DNA from: Cohaesibacter marisflavi
Lineage (GTDB): Bacteria > Pseudomonadota > Alphaproteobacteria > Rhizobiales > Cohaesibacteraceae
Direction of reading: 5' to 3'
Assembly: GCF_900115225.1 (NCBI RefSeq)
Contig: NZ_FOVR01000003.1
Location: 61,812 to 125,811, forward strand
Length of the DNA stretch: 64,000 nucleotides
In this document: positions 36,695-46,292 of the stretch, in pieces
How the letters are laid out: every line of letters starts with the position of its first letter
Numbering within the stretch: the first letter of the stretch is position 1
Made by a program: the position numbers and the translations under genes
Notes under the pieces: generated by a model
What the model saw: the letters and a program-made list of their open reading frames with translations, nothing else
The model's database searches: none
What the model was told of the DNA's origin: nothing

Positions 36695-37861
36695 ATGTCT
36701 TTCAGACGAATTATTTTCTGGGCTCACCTGATTGTGGGTGTCGCCACGGGCCTCGTCATTTTTGCACTGGCTCTGACGGGCGTATTATTGACCTATGAAA
36801 TGCAGATAAAGGCAGCGTTCGATCCGAGCGTTGAACCTGCGGCTGGCCAGACGCAGGTTTTGTCGGCAGATGAAATCCTGCAAATTGCCAAACCCGCCTT
36901 CCCCGGCCAAACCGCTACGCTGAATTTCTACAGCGATACAAGCAAGCCTGTCTCCGTTTCTGCCGGGCGGCACGACTCCAAACTGATCAACCAGTATGAC
37001 GGCAGCTTCATCGAAAGCGAGAGCAACCCCACCGAGGGCTTCTTCGGTTTCATGGAAAATATCCATCGCAATCTGGCCATGGGCTTCAATTCCGTGGGCG
37101 GCGATATCGTCAAGATCAGCAATGTGGCCTTCCTGTTCATCATCCTTTCAGGGGCCTATCTGTGGCTACCGCGCAAATGGAAATGGCCGTTCCTCAAACA
37201 GAAGATATTCTTCCAGAAAATGCCGACATCCAAGGCGCGCGATTTCAACTGGCACCATGTCTTTTCCTTCTGGGTGATCATTCCTCTTGTGGCTGTGGTC
37301 GGGTCTGGTGCCGTGCTGTCCTATCAGTGGGCCAGCAACGCAGTGTTTGCCGTCGCCGGATTGGAAGCGCCGCAAGGACGCGGCCAAGGCAAAGGCATGT
37401 GGGCGAAATCTTCTGGTGGTGGCGCCTCTGAGTTGCCTGTTGAGCAGCTTGTTTCCCTTCAGTCCATTCTAGACAAGGCCAAAGGCGTGGAAAGCGGCTG
37501 GAACAGCATTTCTATCATAGTGCCGAGCTCTGACAAGGCTAAGACCGTGGATGTTCTGATCGATACGGGCAATGGCAAACAGGCACAGACCCAACAGACC
37601 ATTACCTATGACAGGGAAACGGGCGATGTCGCCGCCGTCAAGGGCCCTGATGAGATGGCCACGCCAACGCAAGCTCTGCGCCGCTATATCCGTTTTCTGC
37701 ATACAGGCGAAGTCTATGGCGTTATCGGGCAGACCCTTGCGGGTATCGCGTCTCTGGCCTGCCTGTTTCTCGTATGGACCGGGTTTGCGCTGGCCTGGCG
37801 CCGTCTCATTTCGCCTCTGTTCCGCCCCAAAGCCACCCCGACCATGAGAGCGCACAGTTAA
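36695..37861 (+). CDS. PepSY-associated transmembrane (PiuB/FecR-type reductase-like) protein
   Basis: The 388-residue protein has four membrane helices at about 8-32, 148-168, 187-210 and 345-368. PepSY-type periplasmic segments lie between, as in iron-uptake associated membrane proteins. Family landmarks are FWAHLIVGVATGLVIF, ENIHRNLAMG, DFNWHHVFSFWV and RFLHTGEVYG, supplying His residues often seen as heme or metal ligands. A likely role is reduction or handling of iron or siderophore at the inner membrane (inference). GCGGAG precedes the ATG at 36695. Confidence 0.85.
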   Translation: MSFRRIIFWAHLIVGVATGLVIFALALTGVLLTYEMQIKAAFDPSVEPAAGQTQVLSADEILQIAKPAFPGQTATLNFYSDTSKPVSVSAGRHDSKLINQYDGSFIESESNPTEGFFGFMENIHRNLAMGFNSVGGDIVKISNVAFLFIILSGAYLWLPRKWKWPFLKQKIFFQKMPTSKARDFNWHHVFSFWVIIPLVAVVGSGAVLSYQWASNAVFAVAGLEAPQGRGQGKGMWAKSSGGGASELPVEQLVSLQSILDKAKGVESGWNSISIIVPSSDKAKTVDVLIDTGNGKQAQTQQTITYDRETGDVAAVKGPDEMATPTQALRRYIRFLHTGEVYGVIGQTLAGIASLACLFLVWTGFALAWRRLISPLFRPKATPTMRAHS

Positions 37862-37894
37862 GCGGGATCAACTGCACAAGCGGTTGGGCAAGCG

Positions 37895-37930
37895 AAACCC
37901 GCAGGGCTTATCAAAGCGCTGCGGGTTTTT
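37895..37930 (+). terminator. Terminator downstream of the PepSY gene
   Basis: A 10-bp perfect stem AAACCCGCAG / CTGCGGGTTT with a 14-base loop is followed by T residues. It separates the gene from the convergent ribBA and may serve both strands. Confidence 0.8.
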
Positions 37931-37966
37931 CATTTGTCTTGATGTGTTTTTCTGACGCGAGAGCGA

Positions 37967-39070
37967 TCAGATGATGTCCGTCCCGCTGATTTCCAGACCG
38001 AAGCCGTCAAGGCCCACATAATGGCGCTCACGCGAGGAAAGCAGACGAATGGAAGAGATACCCAGATCCTTCAGGATCTGCGCGCCAAGGCCAATGTCGC
38101 GCCAGTCATTGTCGCGGCCCTTGGCGCTGGAATGTTCCTCATTCTGGGCCAGTTCCAAGCCATCACGCGGACGCATGGAGCCGGTGGCCACACAAGGGGA
38201 GCCGTCACGCAGATAAACAAGCACACCACGATCGGCTGCGAATTTCTCGGAAATCTTGTCCAGCGTGCCGGAGGTTCCGAAAATATCGGCCAGAACATTC
38301 TCCTGATGGATACGCACAGGAATATCCTTGCCATCGCGGATATCGCCGAAGATCAAAGCCACATGTTCCATATCGTCGAACTTGGCCTTGAAGGTCACGG
38401 CGCGGGCCGGACCATGGCGGGTGTCGATCGGGAAATCCTCGATCTGTTCGACCAAGCGCTCGATGCGCTGGCGGTAGGCGATGAGGTCAGCCACGGACAC
38501 GTGGGTAATGCCATGCTCCTCAGCGAAGGTGATAATGTCCGGGCCCTTTTTGACCGTACCATCATCATTGACCAGCTCGGAGATGACACCAACCGGTGGC
38601 AAACCGGCCAGATTACACAGATCCACCGCAGCCTCGGTATGGCCTGAGCGCACCAGCACGCCGCCCTCTTTGGCGATCAGCGGGAAAATATGGCCCGGAC
38701 GCACGAAGTCACTTGATACGGCATTGCCATTAGCCAGGCCATGCACCGTGATGCAGCGTTCTTCGGCGGAAATGCCGGTGGTGGTGCCGTGCTTATAATC
38801 GACAGAAACCGTAAAGGCCGTAGAGAGTGGCGCATCATTGTGAGCCACCATCGGGTTGAGGTTCAGCCGGCGTGCGCTCTCCCCTGTCATGGGCGCGCAG
38901 ACAATGCCGGAGCTGTGTCGAATGATGAAGCCCATTTGCTCGGGTGTGATCTTGGTCGCGGCAACAATCAGATCGCCTTCATTTTCACGATCATCATCGT
39001 CGGTTACAACGACCATTTCGCCATTTTCAAATGCGCGGATGGCTTTGGCTACCCGTTCCATATCGGCCAT
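37967..39070 (-). CDS. ribB: 3,4-dihydroxy-2-butanone-4-phosphate synthase with degenerate GTP cyclohydrolase II domain
   Basis: The 367-residue protein has an intact RibB half: DDDDRENEGDL, RHSSGIVCAPMT, HGTTTGISAEER and RSGHTEAAVDL, which bind Mg and ribulose-5-phosphate. The C-terminal half aligns in order with GTP cyclohydrolase II but has lost its key residues. The three zinc Cys of the family motif (C-x10-C-x-C) are replaced in IHQENVLADIFGTSGTLDK, and the RxEGRG region is absent. The tail WRDIGLGAQILKDLG is kept. So only the RibB reaction of riboflavin synthesis is expected. No FMN riboswitch is seen in the 137-base upstream gap. Confidence 0.92.
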   Translation of the reverse strand: MADMERVAKAIRAFENGEMVVVTDDDDRENEGDLIVAATKITPEQMGFIIRHSSGIVCAPMTGESARRLNLNPMVAHNDAPLSTAFTVSVDYKHGTTTGISAEERCITVHGLANGNAVSSDFVRPGHIFPLIAKEGGVLVRSGHTEAAVDLCNLAGLPPVGVISELVNDDGTVKKGPDIITFAEEHGITHVSVADLIAYRQRIERLVEQIEDFPIDTRHGPARAVTFKAKFDDMEHVALIFGDIRDGKDIPVRIHQENVLADIFGTSGTLDKISEKFAADRGVLVYLRDGSPCVATGSMRPRDGLELAQNEEHSSAKGRDNDWRDIGLGAQILKDLGISSIRLLSSRERHYVGLDGFGLEISGTDII

Positions 39071-39207
39071 GTCGTTTCTATCCTCATTCTTGTTATGCGT
39101 GTTCGGTGCTGGTTATAGCATTCTTTTCAAATCATTCAGCGGCGCTTTTGTTGGCGTCTGTCTGTCGCTAAGAAATAGTATCTGTCAGCGAAAAAACAAT
39201 TGGACAT

Positions 39208-40296
39208 TTAGCCCTGTTGCGCTCGATGGAGCAGAGTGTGGTCGGCAAGAACAAGCGCCATCATGGCTTCACCAACCGGCACGGCCCGAATGCCCACGCA
39301 AGGGTCATGACGCCCCTTGGTCATAACATCAACTTCCTCACCAGAGCGGGTGATGGACTTTTTCGGCGTCAGGATCGAGCTGGTCGGCTTGATGGCAAAG
39401 CGCACCACGACATCCTGCCCGTTGGAAATCCCACCCAGAATGCCACCCGCATGATTGGAGAGATATTCCGGCTGGCCATCTGGGCCGAGACGCATTTCAT
39501 CGGCATTTTCCTCGCCCGTGAGGCAGGCGGCGTTGAAGCCTTCACCGATCTCCACGCCCTTGACGGCATTGATAGACATCATCGCGCTGGCGAGATCCTG
39601 ATCCAGCTTGGCATAGATGGGAGCGCCAAGGCCGACAGGCACACCGGATGCCACAATCTCGATGACAGCGCCGATGGACGAGCCGGATTTGCGGATCCCG
39701 TCGAGATAGTCAGCCCAGAGAGCTGCCGCTTCCTTGTCCGGGCAGAAGAAAGGATTGTTGCCCACCTCGTTCCAGTCCCAATTGTCGCGATTGATCTTGT
39801 GCGGCCCCATCTGGACAAGCGCCCCGCGGATTGTCACGCCGGGCACGACCTTGCGCGCGATTGCCCCTGCTGCTACGCGCATGGCGGTTTCGCGCGCAGA
39901 AGAGCGGCCACCGCCGCGATAGTCGCGCACGCCATATTTAGCATCATAGGTATAGTCGGCATGGCCGGGCCGATAGCGCTCGGCGATGTTGCCATAGTCC
40001 TTGGAGCGCTGATCGGTATTGTGAATGATGAGCCCGATAGACGTGCCCGTTGTCACCTGCTCACCGGTTTCGGGATGCGCGAAGACGCCAGAGAGAATCT
40101 CGACCTGATCAGCTTCCTGACGTTGGGTAGTATAGCGCGACTGGCCCGGCCGACGGCGATCCAGATCCTTCTGGATTTCCTCTCGGGTCAGGGCAATCAG
40201 GGACGGGCAACCGTCTACTGTGCAGCCAATGGCCGGCCCGTGGCTTTCGCCCCAGGTGGTCACGCGAAAGAGATGTCCGAAACTGTTGTGCGACAT
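39208..40296 (-). CDS. aroC: Chorismate synthase, AroC
   Basis: The 362-residue enzyme makes chorismate from EPSP with reduced FMN, the last shared aromatic step. Signatures [16 protein letters not shown] near the N-terminus, [31 protein letters not shown], and [14 protein letters not shown] are all present. The ATG at 40296 is the usual start (MSHNSFG). It lies upstream of ribBA in the same direction, with a 137-base gap. Confidence 0.95.
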   Translation of the reverse strand: MSHNSFGHLFRVTTWGESHGPAIGCTVDGCPSLIALTREEIQKDLDRRRPGQSRYTTQRQEADQVEILSGVFAHPETGEQVTTGTSIGLIIHNTDQRSKDYGNIAERYRPGHADYTYDAKYGVRDYRGGGRSSARETAMRVAAGAIARKVVPGVTIRGALVQMGPHKINRDNWDWNEVGNNPFFCPDKEAAALWADYLDGIRKSGSSIGAVIEIVASGVPVGLGAPIYAKLDQDLASAMMSINAVKGVEIGEGFNAACLTGEENADEMRLGPDGQPEYLSNHAGGILGGISNGQDVVVRFAIKPTSSILTPKKSITRSGEEVDVMTKGRHDPCVGIRAVPVGEAMMALVLADHTLLHRAQQG

Positions 40297-40555
40297 GTGC
40301 GGCAAGCTTCCCGTCTCAAGCGATCATGCGAGGGATAGGCGTAAACGGGAGACAGCAGAGCAATCTGCATCATCCTTGTTTGTTACGCCATTCTTCATGA
40401 TCGGGCGCTTCCGTGCCTTTTGGCAGGACCGCCATGATGAAATCCAACGGGACTTTCATAAAGAGCAAGGGCGCAAAGGTCAAACGTCGGACGGAATTAT
40501 TTCATTCCCGCCGCATTCTCCATTCGCATCATGAAAAAGAGGGCATCCCCCGCAT

Positions 40556-41083
40556 CTAGCGCGCGAAGGTCGTTGACCAATAGCGATTGCCCTTGCGCAT
40601 GACCTTGTCGCCAACCATGTAGCCGCAATCACGCACGGTCTTCTGGGTCCAGTCGCGGGCGCCATTAACGCCATTATACAACACCATATTGACCCCTTGG
40701 GAGTCCTTGTAAAGCTCGTAGGTGGTATAGATGTGGCGGCTCTGGTCGGGTGAGCGCATGGACACACGCTCATAGAGATGCAGCCGGTTATTGCGCTTGT
40801 CGCTCAGGGTCTCGTAGCTCCAATATTCACCCAGCTGTCCTTTGCTGGCTCGACCGATCTGGAAGACGACTTCCTTGTCAGGAAAGCGCCGGTCAATCCG
40901 CATGACCGAGCCGTCTTCCACTTTGAACTTGTAGGCACGACCGGAGGATTCATTGCCGCCTTCGCAAAAGAACTCGCTTCCTGCTATTGATGCCACGATG
41001 TCTTGAGCTGAAGCCGCCGAAGCAAGGCCAAACAGGGATACGCACATCAACAGGGTTGTTGGTAGGGTCGTGAAAATTCTCAT
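40556..41083 (-). CDS. Secreted protein of unknown function
   Basis: The 175-residue product has a clear signal peptide (LLMCVSLFGLASAASAQD, cleavage expected after SAQ or ASA near residue 26). The mature part has two Cys that may pair (FFCEGG and RDCGYM) and a beta-rich, aromatic composition ending YWSTTFAR. GGGGAAG lies seven bases before the ATG. No family recognised. Located between the aroC/ribBA group and the phosphatase gene, all on the minus strand with gaps over 250 bases. Confidence 0.75.
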   Translation of the reverse strand: MRIFTTLPTTLLMCVSLFGLASAASAQDIVASIAGSEFFCEGGNESSGRAYKFKVEDGSVMRIDRRFPDKEVVFQIGRASKGQLGEYWSYETLSDKRNNRLHLYERVSMRSPDQSRHIYTTYELYKDSQGVNMVLYNGVNGARDWTQKTVRDCGYMVGDKVMRKGNRYWSTTFAR

Positions 41084-41337
41084 CTCGTCGCTTCCCCAAA
41101 AGCAGGGTGCAGAACACCGCGCTTCAAGCTATTTGGTTTCCCGTTTCTCAAGATAAACTTTATCAAAAGTATCTTAAGTCTTCGTCAGAATAGGAAAGCG
41201 GACTTAAGTAAAAATTACCGAAAATTCTATTCAATCAAGGGTGATTATTGTCAAAATTAACAATCATCAAACCACTAGAATAACCCGTTGAAATAACACA
41301 AAAATCTCATATTTTGCGTTATTTTCGGTGCTGTGGA

Positions 41338-41934
41338 TCAAATCCAGCTGGCTTCGTGACCATCCCAATAGTAGATCTTGTCCTGCGGGGTTTTCAGCAT
41401 CGGGGCTTCGAGTTCGGGTACCTTTTCGAGGAAGTGACGCACAATGCGCAAGACACCTCCATGGGCGATGACAACAGTGGGTTTATCCAGACTGTGGAGC
41501 CACTCCCCAACCCGCTCTGCAAGCATCTGATAGCTTTCGCCATTGGGCATGCAGGTGGTCCATTTGTCCTTTTCCCGCTCCCAGTAGAGCTCTGGTTCGC
41601 GCTCCTTGATCTCTTCCAGTGTCCAACCTTCCCAGTCGCCGAAGGAAAATTCGATGATCTTGTCTTCAAACCGAACACTCTTTGCCCAGTCGCTATCGGT
41701 CCAGCCTGCCGCCTCCATGACGAGGGCCAGCGTCTGACGGGTGCGTGTCATCGGACTGCAAAACAAGTTGGTGTGCGACGGATCTGGCAGGATTTCAGCC
41801 AGCACACGACCATTGCGGCGCGCCTGCCCCTCTCCCTTCACATTGAGAGGAATGTCCTTTTGGCCCTGATAGCGATATTCAGCATTCCAGTCGGTTTCAC
41901 CATGGCGAATATAGTAGAGTGGCGGGATAGGCAT
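41338..41934 (-). CDS. Histidine phosphatase (phosphoglycerate-mutase-like)
   Basis: The 198-residue protein carries the RHG catalytic motif (YYIRHGETDWN) with the phospho-His near residue 11. It also has SPMTRTRQTL, the acidic EFSFGDWEGWTLEEI, and the second His in VVIAHGGVLRIV. Members dephosphorylate small metabolites or act as cofactor-dependent mutases; this length favours a phosphatase. Start 41934 is used (second of two adjacent ATGs), five bases after GAGGAG. Substrate unknown. Confidence 0.9.
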   Translation of the reverse strand: MPIPPLYYIRHGETDWNAEYRYQGQKDIPLNVKGEGQARRNGRVLAEILPDPSHTNLFCSPMTRTRQTLALVMEAAGWTDSDWAKSVRFEDKIIEFSFGDWEGWTLEEIKEREPELYWEREKDKWTTCMPNGESYQMLAERVGEWLHSLDKPTVVIAHGGVLRIVRHFLEKVPELEAPMLKTPQDKIYYWDGHEASWI

Positions 41935-42117
41935 CATTTCTCCTCGGGGCCGCAAATGGGGCTGGTTCGGTGCATGCTAAGCGTCAGGCTCGGGATCGCC
42001 TCTGCATCGTTGGCAAACATCAGGGTATCGTCGGCTGCCCCCCTTTGGGGACACGCGCCACCCTCTTCATTGTCACGATCCGATAAATGCCTGTCGGCTT
42101 GATGACGTCTTTAGGCC

Positions 42118-42161
42118 AAAAAAAACACCCGTGGTCAACCGACAAATTCGGAAGACCACGG
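42118..42161 (-). terminator. Intrinsic terminator of fabI
   Basis: The stem CCGTGGTC / GACCACGG contains an inner CCGA / TCGG helix. On the minus strand it is followed by GTG and then eight T. It lies about 70 bases after the fabI stop. Confidence 0.88.
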
Positions 42162-42229
42162 ATGCAAAATGCGGCAGCTTGCCACTTACCCTTTGATGGA
42201 GCCTCTTTCAGCCCCGGGTCAGAAGCAGA

Positions 42230-43039
42230 TCAAACCGTGATATCAGGCGCGTCAACAGCCTTCATGCCAACAGCATGATAGCCAGCATCCACGTGATGCA
42301 CTTCGCCGGTTACGCCGCGCGAGAAGTCGGACAGCAGGTAAACAGCAGAATCGCCAACTTCATCGGTGGTGACCACGCGACGCAGCGGAGAGTTATATTC
42401 GTTCCATTTCAGGATATAGCGGAAATCGCCAATGCCGGAAGCAGCCAGCGTCTTGATCGGGCCTGCGGAGATGGCATTCACGCGGATCTTGTCCTTGCCC
42501 AGATCTTCGGCCAGATATTTGACGGACGTTTCCAGAGCGGACTTGGCAACACCCATGACGTTATAATGCGGCATAACTTTCTCCGCACCATAATAGGTCA
42601 GGGTCAGCATGGAGCCACCATTCGTCATCAGTTTTTCAGCGCGCTGTGCAATCGCGGTGAAGGAATAGGCCGAGATGAACATGGACTGGGTGAAGTTTTC
42701 AGCCGTGGTGTCGATATAACGACCGGTCAGCTCATCCTTGTCGGAATAGGCGATGCAGTGAACGACAAAATCGATGCTTCCCCACTCGTCTGCCAAGGTC
42801 GCGAAGGCTGCGTCGATGGTTTCACCTTCGGTCACATCGCAGTGTCCCACCACAAAGGCGCCCAACTGTTCGGCGAGTGGCTCAACGCGCTTCTTCATGG
42901 CATCGCCCTGATAGGTCAAAGCCAACTCGGCACCGGCATCACTGCATGCCTTCGCAATGCCCCAGGCAATAGACCGGTTGTTGGCAACACCCATGATCAG
43001 GCCGCGTTTGCCTTTCAACAATTGTGGTTTGTCAGACAT
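42230..43039 (-). CDS. fabI: Enoyl-[acyl-carrier-protein] reductase (NADH), FabI
   Basis: The 269-residue SDR enzyme performs the last reduction of each fatty-acid elongation cycle. It has the cofactor loop GVANNRSIAWGIAKA, VHCIAYSDKDEL, and the catalytic Tyr and Lys in TYYGAEKVMPHYNVMGVAKSALE (Y-x6-Y and K). This is the triclosan and isoniazid target class. An AAGAGGG box precedes the ATG by about five bases. It ends in a strong terminator, so it is monocistronic. Confidence 0.95.
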   Translation of the reverse strand: MSDKPQLLKGKRGLIMGVANNRSIAWGIAKACSDAGAELALTYQGDAMKKRVEPLAEQLGAFVVGHCDVTEGETIDAAFATLADEWGSIDFVVHCIAYSDKDELTGRYIDTTAENFTQSMFISAYSFTAIAQRAEKLMTNGGSMLTLTYYGAEKVMPHYNVMGVAKSALETSVKYLAEDLGKDKIRVNAISAGPIKTLAASGIGDFRYILKWNEYNSPLRRVVTTDEVGDSAVYLLSDFSRGVTGEVHHVDAGYHAVGMKAVDAPDITV

Positions 43040-43488
43040 AGAAACCCTCTTGATTCTGTCATCGCGAACGACTCGCGTAGTGTCTGCGCTCTAACGCAAT
43101 AATCTGTCAGAGGCTTATAGGCGGGATGGCCGCTGTGCGCAATCTGCTAAGGTCCGGGTTTCCAACAGGCGCAGAAGCCGCGCCAATAGAGAATAGCAGG
43201 TCCCACGACCGGCCTATTCGTGCCAATCAAGTCCCTGCTCCAAGGCCCCGAGCAATCCATCTCGAGATTTGTGGAGCCTTTATCCACCATGTTGCGATAA
43301 AATTGCAATGCCTAAATGGCTGTGCCGATGCCGCAGGCTGCTCAATATTTGTTACAGTTTCTTAACCACCACCGATCGCCACAGCACCGGCAGATGAGAA
43401 GCAACAGGTCTGTAGGCACTGGCAGCAAGCAAGACTGAGCGGACCAACAAGCCAGCACACCGAACTCAAGGCATGCAACCAGACACAC
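43040..43488. other. Intergenic region downstream of the TetR gene
   Basis: This gap between the tetR-type stop and the fabI start shows no gene on either strand. Its left end must hold the fabI promoter. Confidence 0.5.
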
Positions 43489-43528
43489 AAAAAGATGTGA
43501 GGCGCCGATCTAAATCGGCATCTCACAT
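43489..43528 (-). terminator. Intrinsic terminator of the TetR gene
   Basis: ATGTGAG / CTCACAT and GCCGAT / ATCGGC form a two-part stem around a 4-base loop, with a 2+2 internal loop. Five T follow on the minus strand. It lies 67 bases after the stop at 43595. Confidence 0.82.
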
Positions 43529-43594
43529 TTCCTCATGCTCTTTCGCACTCATTCACAGTGCCGCACGTTGGCCGCTCTCTACGCATTTGCCTTT

Positions 43595-44293
43595 TCAGGC
43601 GATCGCAGAGATGGGTATCGCTCCGCTTGGTTGATCTGGCAGGAAATGATATCCGGCCAGAACCCCCTTCAATGCGATATCCAGACGGTGCTGTAGATCG
43701 AAATTGCGCTCGCTATTCAGCCAGATCTGCCCCATCCCGAACAGGATGGACAAAATGATGTTACTCACATCATGCGGATCGAGATGATCATCAACCTGCC
43801 CCTTGTCCTTTGCGGCCGTGAACAGCCGCTCAAGCGTGTAGGTCAATTGCGATATGGCACATTTATGCGACCGGCCGTCGTGTTCATCAGCGGGCATTTC
43901 GGCCTCGGCCGCGATGCTGCGCTGACAAATCAGGGTCAGCCATACCCCGGGTGAGCGCTCGAAGCTCCCTCCCATCTGGGCAACGACATCCTGAATCAGA
44001 TTCGCCGGATCGCTCCACATCTCGGAGCGAGAGATCAATAACTTGAGTTCATCGATCACACGAAGATTAGCTTCTTCGAGAATGGCACGATGCAACTGTT
44101 GCTTTGACCTGAAATGCCGGAAAATTGCCGGCTGTGAAATGCCTACTTTGTAGGCAAGTTCTGTTGTTGACAGCGACAAGTGTCCTGACACAGCGATACA
44201 GTCGAACGCTGCGTTCACGATCTCAAGCTGTCTTCGAGCACTGTTCATACGCTGAACAGGTCTCTTTCTTGAAGATGAACCCATATTAGGCAT
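43595..44293 (-). CDS. TetR-family transcriptional regulator
   Basis: The 232-residue protein has an N-terminal helix-turn-helix of TetR type (LEIVNAAFDCIAVSGHLSLSTTELAYKVGISQPAIFRHFRSKQQLHRAIL). A helical ligand-binding C-terminal domain follows. Start 44293 is chosen because AAGGGG lies eight bases upstream; the frame extends to a TTG at 44323. It is divergent from the FAD-linked oxidase gene at 44709, its possible target (inference). Confidence 0.9.
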   Translation of the reverse strand: MPNMGSSSRKRPVQRMNSARRQLEIVNAAFDCIAVSGHLSLSTTELAYKVGISQPAIFRHFRSKQQLHRAILEEANLRVIDELKLLISRSEMWSDPANLIQDVVAQMGGSFERSPGVWLTLICQRSIAAEAEMPADEHDGRSHKCAISQLTYTLERLFTAAKDKGQVDDHLDPHDVSNIILSILFGMGQIWLNSERNFDLQHRLDIALKGVLAGYHFLPDQPSGAIPISAIA

Positions 44294-44708
44294 CCAGCTG
44301 TCCCCTTGCTGTGATGCAGACAAATAGCAATAACGAATATTTTATAACTATCTATTTCGCAAATGCTATGAATTATGCGCAAAACAGCGATAATATTTTG
44401 CTTTATTCTGAATTTTGGTCGTGCGCATACGATTACCCTGTGCGTAACTTATTAAGTGGCGAGTTGGTAACTTCTAAAACTTCCGTTGCATTACAATTCG
44501 TTCCGAATCGTCATTTGTTGCATTGCAGAAGCTCACTTTCTCATCATGGCATCATCTCGAAGACGAAAAGAAAAGAGGCCCGAGAAGCCAAAAATTCATT
44601 CTTATGTTAGGCAATTTTACTTATCTACATCCCACATTCAAAATATCACTTGCCTGCTGCGCCTACCAAAGGTCTTAAGCAGTTTTACAAGACTTCTTTT
44701 CACATCAG
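44294..44708. other. Divergent AT-rich intergenic region
   Basis: This 415-base gap is AT-rich and lies between the TetR-type gene and the oxidase gene. Short frames (44311, 44486) have no supporting signals. An operator for the TetR protein would be expected here, but I could not identify a clean palindrome. Confidence 0.45.
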
Positions 44709-46292
44709 ATGTCTTCTGCTAGGGTCTGGACCATATACCCACCTCTTGGTCTAAAAGGCCGGTTTCCCGGCGAAGACCTTGCCTATCAAGTGACGTTGCA
44801 AGTGACCAATTCATCTATTTCTCCAAAGCCTGTGGAGCCAGCCCGGCTTGACAGTCACATCCTTGAACAATTCAAAGTGCTCATCGGCGAGCAGAATTGC
44901 CTGACTGCTTCCGCAGATACAGACCCCTACTGCCGCGAATGGCGTGACAAGTTCTTTGGCAAGACAGCCCTCGTGCTCAAACCCGGATCGACCGAAGAGG
45001 TCAGCGCGGTGATGAAGCTTGCCTATGAGCAGAATTGCGCGATTGTGCCACAAGGGGGCAATACCGGGCTCGTCGGGGCCCAAACCCCCGATGCCAGCGG
45101 CAACCAGATCATTCTCTCGACCGAACGGCTCAACCGTATTCGCACCCTTGACGCCGATAGCAATGTCGCCATTGTGGAAGCTGGTGTCGTGCTGGAACAG
45201 TTGCAAACAGCGGCCGAGGAAGCCAACCGCTTGTTTCCGCTGGCGCTCGGAGCGCAAGGCTCCTGCCAGATTGGAGGGAATCTATCCACCAATGCCGGCG
45301 GCACCAGTGTACTCTCCTATGGTAACACCCGCGACATGGTGCTTGGCATTGAAGTGGTGCTGCCAGATGGGCGCATCATGAATTGCCTACGCACTCTGCG
45401 CAAGGACAATACGGGCTACGATCTCAAACACCTTTTCATCGGAGGAGAAGGCACACTGGGCGTCATCACCGCTGCTTCGCTCAAGCTCTATCCGCGACCA
45501 AAAGATCAGCAGGTTGCCATTTTTGCAGTGGAAACGCCGGAGAAGGCCTTCTCGTTGTTTGATTTGGCGCGGGATCATGCCGGGTCCATGCTCACCGGCT
45601 TTGAGCTGATGCCGCGCATGGGAGTGGAATTTACCATCAAACATGCCCCCGGTGCACGTGACGTCTTGGAAGCTCCCCATCCCTGGTATTGTCTTTTGGA
45701 AATCTCCATCGGCTCCCCTGCTGTCGACGGGCGAGCTCTGATAGAAGCCATTTTCGAGGAAGCCTTTGAAGCTGGCTTCGTAGAAGATGCCGCACTGGCC
45801 GAAACAACACAACAGGCGGCGGATTTCTGGCGTTTGCGCCATGGCATGAGTGAAGTGCAGAAGCATGAGGGCGGATCGATCAAGCATGATATCTCTGTTC
45901 CCGTCAGCTCCATTCCTGCTTTTCTGGCGCGGGCTCTTCCTGCCTGCGAAGAGGCCATTCCGGGTTGCCGCCCCGTGCCCTTCGGCCATATGGGCGATGG
46001 CAATCTGCATTTTAATATCTCCCAGCCATTGGGCGCGGATCGCGAAGCTTTTCTGGCCCGCTGGGAAGAGATCAACACCATGGTTCATGCGATTGTCGTC
46101 GATATGGGGGGCTCTATTTCAGCCGAGCATGGCATTGGCACCTTGAAGCGAGATGAGCTGCCAGCCGTGAAAGATCCGGTCGAAATGGATATCATGCGGC
46201 AGATCAAGGCGTTGTTTGATCCCAAAGGCCTAATGAATCCGGACAAGCTGATCAAATCCGCCAGTTCTTTTAAGAAAGACCAAGACCAATGA
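44709..46292 (+). CDS. FAD-linked oxidase (D-2-hydroxyglutarate/D-lactate dehydrogenase type)
   Basis: The product belongs to the VAO/PCMH flavoprotein family. The FAD-binding region has PQGGNTGLVGAQTPDASGNQIILS, GAQGSCQIGGNLSTNAGGTSVLSYGNTRDMVLG and GYDLKHLFIGGEGTLGVITAA. The C-terminal cap has FGHMGDGNLHFNIS and SAEHGIGTLKRDEL, the metal and substrate region of GlcD/D2HGDH-like dehydrogenases. It probably oxidises a D-2-hydroxyacid. The start is uncertain: the first ~40 residues look atypical, and GTG codons at 44790 or 44802 are alternatives; none has a good Shine-Dalgarno site. It overlaps the GNAT gene by four bases. Confidence 0.88.
   Translation: MSSARVWTIYPPLGLKGRFPGEDLAYQVTLQVTNSSISPKPVEPARLDSHILEQFKVLIGEQNCLTASADTDPYCREWRDKFFGKTALVLKPGSTEEVSAVMKLAYEQNCAIVPQGGNTGLVGAQTPDASGNQIILSTERLNRIRTLDADSNVAIVEAGVVLEQLQTAAEEANRLFPLALGAQGSCQIGGNLSTNAGGTSVLSYGNTRDMVLGIEVVLPDGRIMNCLRTLRKDNTGYDLKHLFIGGEGTLGVITAASLKLYPRPKDQQVAIFAVETPEKAFSLFDLARDHAGSMLTGFELMPRMGVEFTIKHAPGARDVLEAPHPWYCLLEISIGSPAVDGRALIEAIFEEAFEAGFVEDAALAETTQQAADFWRLRHGMSEVQKHEGGSIKHDISVPVSSIPAFLARALPACEEAIPGCRPVPFGHMGDGNLHFNISQPLGADREAFLARWEEINTMVHAIVVDMGGSISAEHGIGTLKRDELPAVKDPVEMDIMRQIKALFDPKGLMNPDKLIKSASSFKKDQDQ

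Noticed and set aside
39071..39207. FMN riboswitch upstream of ribBA
   Set aside because: The gap is only 137 bases and I found none of the conserved RFN-element segments in it on the minus strand.
39217..40338. 373-codon plus-strand open frame
   Set aside because: Antisense to aroC, which is a confident gene; composition is that of a shadow frame.
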